A stretch of DNA of 64,000 nucleotides from Collybiopsis luxurians FD-317 M1 (lineage: Eukaryota; Basidiomycota; Agaricomycetes; Agaricales; Omphalotaceae), in assembly GCA_000827265.1 (NCBI GenBank), contig KN834839.1:83765-147764 (forward strand). The letters run 5' to 3'. Under the pieces are notes generated by a model that saw nothing but the letters and a program-made list of their open reading frames with translations, was not told the DNA's origin and did not search any database. This document shows, piece after piece, positions 48,868 through 59,281 of the stretch; position 1 is the stretch's first letter, and every line of letters starts with the position of its first letter. Both the position numbers and the translations under genes were made by a program.

Positions 48868-50471
48868 ATGTCCCAACTGAGCCCGTCAAGAGCTCAAATG
48901 CAATTGTACATAGCTCAATCTCTGAAACTTTGGAATAATGGAAGCTGAATAAACTATCGTGTTGTATTTAGGAACCAGGGATACCGTTATGTTCAACTTA
49001 TTCAATTTGGTATGCCTCTCCATAGTTCATTGGTGGAGGGTGTCTGAAGGTCCTGAAACTACTAGTGATCTTGGTTTACGACTGGTTGCTCACAATAGAC
49101 CAAGAATTTGAACATTTTTGGCAATCTAAACCGCAAAAGCTTCCTACAATACTTTTCTACATTAACCGACATTTCAGTCTGCTTGGAGATATTCCAATCT
49201 TGATACTGTATTTGTGGTCCGACCCAGCTAATTCCAATGATGTAAGTTCTTATCCACGTCGCACTTTGGATTAAGGATGGCTATCAACTCTTCCAGCCTC
49301 AATTAGGGTATGACTGCAAGCTTTTCTGGGTTCATAATATGATACTCCTTCTGACTTTTCTGCAATAGGAGCCGAGATTTGTCAATCTATATGGAGATTT
49401 ACTGTTTCATACTTCAGCTCAATATCTCTGGTACACCTTTACTTTGTTCTAAGCTCTTGGATCATATCATTTTTACCCCTTTTATCAGTGCTGTTCATCA
49501 TTAGAGTAACAGCATTATATGGGGGAAGTAGGAGAATCAAGATTATTACTAGGACTTTGGCCATGGTCGCAGCCTGCAATGGGCTAGTCAGTACTTCATT
49601 TCATTTACTCATTGATTGCTTCAAGCTTGAAATGATCTGTCTAAAGATACAGGTAGTTCTGTCGGATCAGCAAACTTTTGAAGAGATGAAATCACTGCCA
49701 GTTGCAGGCAATGTGCCAATATATATTGCACCTGGGTAGAGTAACAATTTCTTTCAAATTCAAGCTTACTTATCAAATGATTCCTAGGCTCTGTGCATAG
49801 CTTTTACCTGATGGTATACCTTTTTTAGTTATGATTCTCAAAGATCTGGTCTATATTTGGATTGGAGCATTTGTATTTGATCTTTCTATCCTATCCTCGA
49901 CTCTCTGGAAGGGATTCAGAATGATGAAAGATGGATACACTATCCGCAATGGTTTATTTGCTGTTCTCATGCATCATGGTGAGCAAAAATGATGGTTAGT
50001 TTGATTGTTTAGCACTGTGACTCATTGCTCTGGACTAAAGGTCTTTTGTATTTTGGAATCATAACCTTAGTGACATTAGGGAATGTACTGATATTTGCTG
50101 TGAGACCTCAGACTAGTTTTCTCTTCCCGCTCAGTTAGCTTTGACATTTTTTTCTGTGCAGCTTGGACCGGTATCTGTCTAGGAAAATTAAGAGTTCATT
50201 ACTTGATACTAATTAGTCATATCAAATCAGGATCTGATGAAAACATTGTTCTCTACGTTCTCCAATACGTAAGCTTATGTGTAATTTTTATTACAGAGCA
50301 AAGTGATGAATGTGTTATCCCTCTTATTACAGGTTGTCCATTGTAATGATGTCGTGCTTCATGCTTCATCTGCGAGAAGCTGAGCGAAGAGCTCACAATC
50401 CGTCAATATCAGCTGAGCTATCCGAAATTGCGTTTCCACAGACCGTACAAGACCAGACTCAATATTATTGA
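48868..50471 (+). CDS. DUF6533-like membrane protein, copy B
   Basis: Paralogue of copy A. It starts MSQLSPSRAQMQ at 48868. An intron (GTACAT...TTTAG) leads to NQGYRYVQLIQF, then VILVYDWLLTIDQEFEHFW, TILFYINRHFSLLGDIPILILYLW, SIYMEIYCFILQLNIS, VLFIIRVTALYGGSRRIKII, a helix with WIGAFVFDLSILSSTLWKGF, GLLYFGIITLVTLGNVLIFA, and the C-terminal MMSCFMLHLREAERR plus AELSEIAFPQ before TGA at 50469-50471. The order of helices and the conserved Tyr-Asp-Trp and Arg-Val-x-Ala-Leu-Tyr motifs match the family. As in copy A, one junction after the DPANSND helix is out of phase in my model. CpG sites are kept here at many places where copy A has TG or CA. The function is unknown. Confidence 0.6.
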
Positions 50472-51799
50472 AGCAAAACTATTTGGTAGTGTTTACATAG
50501 TACACCTTGATCCTACTGGTACATGCATGATTTGTCATACTGTAGCAGCTCTCTTCTAAATATTTTCAGTCATTTGTCTTGTACAATTAGAAGCTGTTCC
50601 CAACTGACCCCTGCCATCCAATTCCCAGCAATTCAAATGTTGTCCTCTTGAATCTTGATCATCCTTTGAGGCTCCTCTTAAGTTAAAAGAATATTCTATT
50701 TTATTCAAATAATTCAATACCGATCTGTAAAGACTCATTCACTTTGATAAGGTATCTGAACAGGTCTGAGACTCAGCTGAACAGCCTGCGCCCTGGTCAT
50801 TATAGATTTCTCTCTTCTTACTATTCATCCACACTGCAACTCTGATACCAGTGTCAAATTAATTTGCCGTGTTTGAAATTACTCAAAATTTCTACTCGTA
50901 GGCCATAGTACTCCTCGTATTCAAGCTTGCTTTGATCTGCTATACCATGTTCTGATAACCATTTATAGGAATTTTAGCAAGATATATAGATATCGTAGAC
51001 TTGATTCACGGTACATACTGATCTTATACTGTGGCTATCAGAATTTTTTTTTTTTTACCTTTAATAAGTTCAAATAGGTTGCACAAACTATGCATCTTAA
51101 ATACAAAGTCTAAGTTGATCAAAAGCCATGCAAATAAGGTCAAGTTGATCAAAAATTTCCAGATAAAAGGTTGGAAAAAGTTCTGATCACAAAAAGTTGG
51201 CAAAACTTCCAGAAAGACCGTAAAAGTAGATTTAACATTTTACTTTACTGGAGGAAACAAAAATGGAAAATAGTTGGAAACATTTCAGACAACTAATCGA
51301 ACTCTTCTAGTTCTCCTTTCCGTCTAATTAAACCTTCAGCCGTCTTGAACCTTGGCTGAATGACACATTCAAAAGATCTTGGGGATCTGTAAATTTGCAA
51401 TGAGCAAGACCACTCTTAATCAAATATCAGCCGGCACCCTATGTCGCTGTGATTGTTAACAATCTTTGGTGCTGCCAATCAAACCTTTGTGCACAATTCT
51501 TTGGTAACTACCAGCGGCCTTCTTATCCTATTCATTTGTCCAAAATCAGACCTAGCGGGCGGGATCTAACCATTCCTGGCATTACACATCTATCCCGCCC
51601 CTCCACCTCATCTGCTCCATATCCAGAAGTCAGATCCTAGATGCCAAAATCAAGATCTCTCAGGAGCTAAATTTTCAGCCAGATCAGGCACTGATGCACT
51701 CGTAACGGCATTAGCATCTGTTTACTTTGACTTATTACTAAGTTTGGCTTATGAGTGACATTTTCAACACTCCGTTTCCAAGGGAGATTTTCTATGAAA
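50472..51799. other. AT-rich intergenic region
   Basis: No gene supported. It contains A/T runs and the 3' flank of copy B. The right end borders the KDZ transposase stop codon. Confidence 0.45.
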
Positions 51800-54700
51800 T
51801 TAATAAACAAATTTGGGCGTCTCGTTCAAATAAAAACCTCCTGGTCCTCTGGCTAAAAGTGTGTCCAGGCCCTGCCATTTCTGAATACAAAAAGATCTCA
51901 TCCTTTCACGGATAACAGCCTGACGGAATGCATATGCACGACGTCCTGGGTCAAGAGTATTCTCTGCTCTACGCTCCCACTCTTTCTGGGAGCTAAGCAG
52001 AAATTCCTTTACTCGTCTCATCTCCTCTTGCAACAAGATACAGTCCTCTTGCCATCGCAGTGCTCGACTGCGCGCTTTACACCAAGATATTCAGAGACCT
52101 AGCAGAACATGTTAGAATAGAAAAGAATAAATGATCAGTTGATCCTTACATTCCGCGACGTTTTCTTCATCGGTGTGATCTACGCCTGGAGTATTCCATA
52201 TCCACGATGAGATCACATAACCCTCTCCAGTGGGATTGTTGTCTTTCCCCCGCGAAATTGACCGTATATCCTCATTACGAAGCGATTTCAAACTGTTTGA
52301 CCAATTTACCTTCCCTAACTTATCTGAAAACTTCTCAATCATCTTGAAATGAATTCGATAGCGTGCAGCACATGCTGAAATTTTGTCATTAAGCCGGTCC
52401 ACGTCATTTTGGGAGCGGTTACCCTCACGAACACCATGACCATAGCGGAGCTTCCACCCTAAGACAGCATTTTTACTCAGCAGGTGCTTCCTCATTTGCT
52501 CTAAAGCGTCGTTGGCTGCCGCGTACCGGAGCCTCCATTCATAATCCAAAAGCACCTGGTCACAACTTGAGCCCATGAGCAAAACCTCGGAAGGGAGTAG
52601 AAGAGGAAGATCGTATGCCGCCTGTGCCGTGTTTCCCGGGGTCCGTTGTTGCTCTTGTTGTCGCAGGATCACAGTAACAGGCATATGCAGGGCCTGCACC
52701 TCTGAAAATGCATTAATTTTCCTATGTAGATTGTTCGCTCGCTCAGTGATCTTAGTTTGAGCAAGTGAAGTGGCTCCATTGCCGATATGCGCCACATCGT
52801 AACGAAGACGCCTCCTGGAAGCATTCTCTTGATTAGCCAACAGTATCTAGTAGCATCAAACCAGGCAAATAACGCACTGCTGCTCTTCCAGCTCTATGCC
52901 TTGGCATATGAGCTGTGTTCGGGTAATCCGAGAGCTCACCGCTTGAGCAGCCAGATCATTCCTGATGAGTTCTTCATCTTCCCGTACAAGTTCAAGGCAA
53001 ATTTGATGCAGCGTATACTCTAGATTTTCGGTGAGCTGCTGTATTGCCTAACTCTTGCAAGTATGAGCACGTACCTCTGACTTGAGGCTGATATGGGTTC
53101 TTTTTTTTTCTGTCTGGGTCTTGTTCCCATTCTGTCACCATATTGCGCCAGTATGTTTTTGTAGATTCATCAAGGCCTTCAGATGCATCTAGGTATGCAG
53201 TCACCATTTTGGGACGAAGTTTGGCAGCCTCAAGTGCTTTGTCGTGAATCAGAGTGGCTGAGAGGAAGAAGTTCAGCTTTGGACAAACATAGGCCTGAAA
53301 GAGATGAACTTGCCTAGGGAGATCGTTTTGCACCAATTATGGTCTCCGAAATGATCATCCAAGGTGTCACGACGACTTCCGGGGCCCATTTTCTTTGTGC
53401 TTCCTGACAGTGCATTTTGAGTGGACCAGTTTCGTTCAATGCCTTCACCGTCGGTACGACCAACACCCATTGCATAGTTATATGAAAATGACCAAATGCA
53501 TTCCTGTTTATGTGCCGCCAGATGAAACTTTGGGACGAGAAGCTGATATCGCGGAAACGGAGTGGGTGTGTGGAGAATTGAAGGATATGAAGCAATGCGC
53601 TGGTATAGCTTCTTTGAGTACTGGCACATAATGTCATAGGAAACAGTAACTGGGAGGTTCGGAAAATTCTTGATACTCAATAACAAAGCAAAATCCATAA
53701 GAATATACCTGCATTAAATGATCAGTAACAGGGATATCAGCTGAAATTGAACCCATACTCCTCTCCTAACCGTAGATCAACACCGGAGCGAGCATGTATT
53801 GAGTCATGTCTGGCGCAAGTCGCCAGAGCTAAGCCTGTAGTAGCTAGATTGTGGTCTCCTCGGCGATTGGCCAGCTTGATGGCATCGTGGTCACTGCAGT
53901 CTGATTTTTCTGGAGGCCAATGACCTTGGAATGTTGCGATATGCTGCTGCAGCACACGATCGTCCACCATGTAAGCTCTGCCTTTGTTCAGCGCTGGGTC
54001 TCGTTCTTCACTTGAAACATTGAACCGTGTTAATCGAAAATTGGCATCAAGGGCAAAGAAAACTTTGTTTAGCCATCTATAGTATAAGAAATATATGAAG
54101 GTAAGGACAAATCTGAGCCATAAGAGTGGACACACACCTTCTTTCTGGGTCTTTCCACCAATCTGTAGGTATATTTAAGCCAGCATGAGGACACGCTGGA
54201 CATTTTACAGCCAATACTCCAGAGGCGCTCCCATCCACTCCGTCATAGCCAACACCAGATTGCTTGAGGAGTCAGAGATGGCGCCACTGGCAAATCATTC
54301 GCAATACTTCATGAGAGCAATTCTGTTTTGAAAGTCAGCACAAACATCCATTGCTATTTTAGTAAACTGACCTTGGGTACATCAGTCCCTGTATTGTCAG
54401 TCATTCGTTCTAGGGTGGAATAATATTCCATCGCAGATACCTGACCCGCCATACTGTCAGTTTTCGGAACGCAGAGCCAAATCAATAAAAGATTCACCTT
54501 CGACATGAAGCTAAGCATTTGGAAGAACTCCAGAAACTTGAACGTCACTGCAGTTTGAGGAGCTGTGAGCGTGGCTGGGTAGAGGCGAATGCGTAGCAGT
54601 TGATAGCAATCTGGTACTGCTTCAGAGCACCTACAGAAACGGATTGCTGCGCGGTGTATGCGGTTGATATCGATTATAGTGAATGCCTGAATTTTTGAAG

Positions 54701-55501
54701 GAGCGAGGCACGGCAGCAACAAAGAATGGCCCAGATGGAGAACCAGTCCAAGATCATGCAGGCTTGTACTCTCAAAGTATGTTCCCGTCCAACGCTGAAG
54801 ACTTTACTGTTAGAAAAACAAACAAATTCTATGGAATGGCATACCTCAATGTTGTGAAACGGATTTGATTCATGACTGCGCAGAAGACAGTCTTTACAGC
54901 ATAGAACAGGTTCAAAACAGTCCACACATCTGTGCATCTGGAGCGGCTCATTTTTCCACTTGACTTTATCGCAAGGGCATCCAGATTCACTGTTGTATGC
55001 GTTTTCCAGACCTTCGTGGCGGAGTATCTCATATGAGAATGCAGGAATTTCTGGCTCCCACTCTTTCAATGCCTATTGATACCCAATAACTTGCACTCAG
55101 TGTGTGTCTCAGCATATGAAATGATGCCGTTCACTTACATTCAGCTGGACTTCATCGAGTTTGGTAACTACGGAAGGCTCGGCTTCAAACGGCTCGGCTG
55201 CATTCGGTTGGGAGAAAGTGTAGGTAAAAGTGGAATTGCAACTGTCGAGGAATAGCAAGTCGATCTTGCTGTCATCATGGGGCTCCGTGCTGGCTCCAGA
55301 AGTACGATATGGCTCAGTGAGTGTAGGAGCAGATGGTCGCCGATTCGCGTCCAAATTCGAGTGAAGAGGGATAGAATACGTTCGTGAACGGTTAGTAGAA
55401 GAAATTTCGGTGTAGCGATGGTTGGCCACTTGAGTCTGAAGTCGCTTGGAGACATGTACTGAGGTATGCACGCCTGCTGGCAAGGTTTTTGCCCGCAGCA
55501 T
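51800..55501 (-). mobile_element. KDZ (Kyakuja-Dileera-Zisupton) transposase, CxC2-type, with one in-frame stop
   Basis: A large cut-and-paste transposase gene. Exon 1 (55139-55501) starts MLRAKTLPAGVHTSVHVSKR. Exon 2 starts at 55072 and holds the CxC2 cysteine cluster: CPCDK...HRCVDC...CCKDC...H. Next comes the conserved block (YFESTSLHDLGLVLHLGH...PCLAPS), then KCPACPHAGLN before WWKDPERR, then the RNase-H-like core: LDANFRLTRFNVSSEERDP, CSDHDAIKLANRRGD, SYDIMCQYSKKLYQR, PKFHLAAHKQEC, TDGEGIERNWS and DTLDDHFGDHNW. The C-terminal helical region (RERMRSFCIQKWQGLDTLL) ends at 51800. In the segment QWRHL-stop-LLKQSG an in-frame TGA occurs at 54272-54274 (CTC-TGA-CTC), likely from CGA by C-to-T change. 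Unless an unseen intron removes it, this copy is inactive or recently inactivated. Other exons look open. Confidence 0.85.
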
Positions 55502-55559
55502 GATGAAGAAGAGAGCAAGAAGCTTCTCAACTTGAGTTTTCACTGGCCTTTTGCTGAAG

Positions 55560-55760
55560 ACAGGGTTTGTGAAGCGTTATCAATTCTCTCAGGTGTTTGT
55601 GAACGGCCAGTGCACCATTGACCGTTGACGTTTGGTAAGCTCTAGTGTTTGTGAATGGCCAGTGCACCATTGACCGTTGACGTTTAGCAAGTTCACACTG
55701 CAACGGAGGGTTTGGTAAATCACAACCTGTACAGCATGGAAAATGAGAAGCAACAGGTTG
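55560..55760. repeat. Short tandem and inverted repeats upstream of KDZ gene
   Basis: A block of about 68 bp (GTGTTTGTGAACGGCCAGTG...GACCGTTGACGTTTGG) at about 55592-55640 is repeated at about 55646-55690 with few changes. The motif GTTTGTGAA/TGGCC in it is the reverse complement of the GGCCATTCACAAAC motif that dominates the array at 58.3-59.0 kb, linking the two as parts of one element. Confidence 0.65.
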
Positions 55761-55889
55761 TGGAAATTGATAGAGGGTTTGGTGGGGTGGATCTTGTGAA
55801 GTCAACTCATATGTCCAGCAATGTAAAGGTTGGGTATCATGAAAAAATAGAAGTAACTGATTAAAGCGATACAGCTGGGATATGTATGT

Positions 55890-56842
55890 TTAAAAAAGGA
55901 TGGTTTCACGCCATGGCTCCCAAGGCTCTAACTCTGCAATGCCCTTCTCTTCACAGTCGGATTCAGCTGCAATAGACGGATATTCCCATGTGATTTCCTT
56001 GGCGCTTTTTCCTTCTGGCGGTTGAACAAGATAGCGATAATGCGCCCAGGTTTGATACTCCTGATGGAAGGACTGCAGGAGAAGGTTGTGTACTGCCCAT
56101 AAGAAAACGCCGCCGTAGAGAGAGGTCTTCCATTCTGAGGGGGGTAGGCCATAAGACTCGATGTAAGGAGAGGCCTCCCTGACAGCTCTATTGAGAAAGT
56201 TTTGAACAGCCTAATAAAGACGTTAGTCCTGTTGTTAAAATGCAAAAATTGTGACCGTGCCTTGCTCAATCCACGCTGCATTCGATGAGCCTCATCCTTC
56301 GCATTCTTGGCCAAGGCGTGCCGGTAGACGGTGTTGTTACGCTTGAAATTATCAGTCAGAAGAGTGGTTTCATGATCGATGAGGCTCACCCGGTAAAAAC
56401 TGTAGAGTGTTGCTCGTACAAGCCCATTTCGTTCGAGAGCTTTTGCTTGACCCTTGCTATCGTACCATTGCGGTGCAGTCTTCTGTTCCCAATTGCTGGT
56501 ATCGATGCCATCCAGAGAAACCACACGCTTTGAGAAACAGGTGCATTGAGGTGCTGGTTTCATTCCCCAAGTGACATCTTCAGGCCAGTGAGCAGCGTAG
56601 ATAGCAACCGCCAGCTTCAAGAATTCAACTTCATACTCCGTGCCGCAAACCGATTGGTATGTTGGAGCAAAATGCCAGAGGAATTTTGTACGAAGTTGAG
56701 TTTGAACGTTATCCGTCAGCTGCCAAAGAGTATTTAAGCAGGATTGAGCATGGAAGTGAGTTGGTATCCTTACGAGGGTGGAAATGGGAGTATCTTCAGG
56801 GAAGCCGGTATCGGTCTCCTCCCAGGATTCACAGAAAGACAT
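55890..56842 (-). CDS. Unrecognised gene between KDZ transposase and chromo-like gene
   Basis: I do not recognise this protein. The start is taken at 56842 (MSFCESWEETDTGFPEDTP). The first exon runs to about 56257 and includes EYEVEFLKLAVAIYAAHWPEDV, CFSKRVVSLDGIDTSNWE and a basic helical stretch (RHALAKNAKDEAHRMQRGLSK). The second exon begins AVQNFLNRAVREASPYIESYG, continues SEWKTSLYGGVFLWAVHNLLLQSF and ends EPWEPWRETILF with TAA at 55890-55892. To keep the frame the intron (about 56217-56257) must use a GC donor; the nearest GT donor gives the wrong phase, so a frameshift is the alternative. It has the strand and spacing of a passenger gene of the KDZ element. There is no transmembrane segment in the main part and no known catalytic motif. 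Confidence 0.55.
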
Positions 56843-57015
56843 GGTGGGGGTTGAAGAATGGATGCAAAGAACGCTCAGATAAACATTGCCAAATAATTGT
56901 TCAAAGACTACCATACACGGCAAACAGCATACGCGGCAAACAGCTGATGCAATGACCATACAGAACACAAGGGTACTAGAAGATAAAATGGGCAAAGAGA
57001 GAGCAAATTCATGAA

Positions 57016-58135
57016 CTAGTCATCTACCACATACGGATCACCCTGTGTGCCTGTACCTTCTACACCCAAATCCACCTTTGAGCTTGTATTTTCACTGCTC
57101 GGTTCCCTCTGCTTGCGATAGGCCTTGAGAACTGCGTGTGGAATGAGGAATGCCGGTCGCCAGCTAGGTTTCAAAGATGGGTCCGTAAGTATATTAGAAA
57201 GGTAGAATGGGGCTTACGATGCATAAGCCAACCCTTTACCATGCCCAACTAGGACCAGGTATTCAGTGCCCAAACCGTGCACATGAGCTCTTTCGCTGAG
57301 GACCCTGGTAGCTGCATATTTGATATCAAGCATGTCATCAGCCTCCAGCAGCTTAAACTCTTCGATTTCCTCAAGGGAAACATCTGCAGGATCGGCCCAG
57401 CTGCAAACGGAATGAGTGACGCTGTTTGCAGGAGAAATGTAAGCCTTACAACTCTCTGGCATGGTCTCCACGCTCTACACCAACCAAAATTTCCTCCGCC
57501 TCATCGATTCTTGATTGCGTCACGTCATCAGTATCGCGACCTCGATAACCCAGTATGCCAAAACGTGCATCGTTATTCCACCACTGTGCAAGGACAGGGT
57601 ATGGAATGAGATACCAAGGCCGCCAGCTGGGCAAAAATGTTAGAGAACAAGGTCATTGACTGAAACCAGGAATTTAGCTATAGTTATAACCTGTACCTGC
57701 GCAATATATAACCGTCGCTTTCGATGATAACCAAATACTGGTCCCCGAATTCGGTCTTTCGAGACCCGATAATGCGTTCTACTCCGCCGAATTTGACATC
57801 GTTATAGTCGCCTTGAGTGAACCTGCATAGATGCTCAGCATCTACTTGATTTAGCGACAGCCATCTGAATGCCCGATTCAGGTAAGTCAGCAGCAAAACC
57901 GTATGCATGAAAGCAGCATTCACCTCTCAACTACACCTGAGCCATCCTTTATCCGTAGCAAGATCTTCTCCGCTTGTGCGATGCAATCCTGGGCTTCTTC
58001 CCTCGCTCTTGCCTGGATGAGTTCATCCACGTCCATATTGCGACAGATGAACGCGATGTATCCGATTACCTCTATTTGAACATCGGAGAGTGAGCCCGGC
58101 GGTTCTGGAAGCCTCGTATTGCCATCCTCCAGCAT
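57016..58135 (-). CDS. Protein with two chromodomain-like repeats
   Basis: A five-exon gene. It starts MLEDGNTRLPEPPGSLSDVQ at 58135 and ends GTQGDPYVVDD with TAG at 57016-57018. After a helical N-part (VDELIQARAREEAQDCIAQAE) come two copies of one module. Repeat 1 reads VERIIGSRKTEFGDQYLVII...SWRPWYLIPYPVLAQWW; repeat 2 reads ATRVLSERAHVHGLGTEYLVLV...SWRPAFLIPHAVLKAYR. In both, a phase-2 intron splits the Ser codon before WRP, so the exon boundary was duplicated too. The pattern (YLV strand, then WxP, then a C-terminal helix) recalls chromodomains, which read methyl-lysine on histones; this resemblance is my inference. An acidic linker (ADPADVSLEEIEEFKLLEADD) separates the repeats. Its setting inside the KDZ region suggests a chromatin-targeting passenger. 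Confidence 0.65.
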
Positions 58136-58334
58136 TTCTATTGCTATTCAAAACATTAATGTTCAAGGATCCAAGGAAAACGTGTGCCCTGCTTACAGTT
58201 GCAAGCAATGAGGAGCATCGCAAGGAGCAAATACCTAGATGCGGAGGACAAGATGACGGGATCAAGGTGGGGGAGTTTTACAAAAGATTAGAACAGTCGC
58301 ATAAAAAGACTGCTCATTTGACCCACAGAACGGA

Positions 58335-59035
58335 GCCTCCTCGAAACCGTTCACAAACCTTTGGTAACCCTATCGGGTAGACGTTCAACCCAAAGGTTTG
58401 TGATTCACCAAATGAATCGGCCGATGGAGTTGTCGAAAAGGAAAAAAGTGTGAATCCTTTTCAAAAACCTTTGGTCGCGGTAACCCTGGAAACTACCGAA
58501 GGGCATTCACAAACCTTTGGTGGTTGGTTCCAAAGCTAAACAGCCTACCGAATTATTCACAAACTCCATAGAATGTATCAAACGGCATCCACAAACCTTT
58601 AGTGACAGCATTCCATAGAGTTTACCAGATGCTGTTTACCAAACCTTGGCGCCTGTGTTGAAAGTATCAAAGGCCATTCACAAACCTTTGGTCACCGAAG
58701 CTATAGAAATTACCCAAGGCGGATCACAAACCTTTGGTCGATGGCTCGCCGAAGGCACAGAAATTACCTCACCAGGTCGTTTGGTCGCCAAAGCTATAGA
58801 ACTTACCAAAGGCCATTCACAACCGTTTGGTCGCCGAAGCTATAAAAATCACCAAATGCCATTCACAAACCTGTGGTCGCCGAAGGTCCAAATTTACAGA
58901 TTCACAAACCCCCTAAAATTTAGCAAGGGCCATTCACAAACTGTAGATCACTGATTTCCACGGGTTACCAAAGGTCGCTCACAAACCTTTGATGCCTTTG
59001 GCCTCCACTCACCGAAGGTTTGTGAGTTGCCGTGG
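58335..59035. repeat. Degenerate repeat array, TTCACAAACCTTTGGT motif
   Basis: The motif TTCACAAACCTTTGGT and close variants recur about a dozen times, commonly 45-60 bp apart, with CGAAGCTATAGAAATTACCAAAGG as a frequent spacer. Inverted copies (CCAAAGGTTTGTGA) occur near 58390 and 59015, so pairs can form stem-loops. The ORFs here are repeat products. The position between two gene groups of the KDZ region fits subterminal repeats recognised by a transposase, or an internal boundary between nested elements. Confidence 0.75.
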
Positions 59036-59281
59036 GTGAAGTAACCATCCAAGTCGTCGAGTATCTGATCATCATGGAGATGGATGGCTAAGCATGCCTA
59101 GCCGGTGACAGGGTTGGGAGGTTCTTGAAACTCTAGCCAGAGGATGTAGATCATGCAGGAGCTTAGAATGTGCTATGCAGTTTTTCCTATGAACAGTTTT
59201 TCCTACTTACTTAGGTACACCGCTGTCGTTTTGTTGGAGGTTCTGCCTCGAGTGAATTCTTGTCCATATTCCAGCTACTGT

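Noticed and set aside
55527..55805. Minus-strand ORF of 92 codons upstream of the KDZ gene
   Set aside because: It encodes a repeated VNGALAVHKH peptide created by the tandem duplication there, not a gene.
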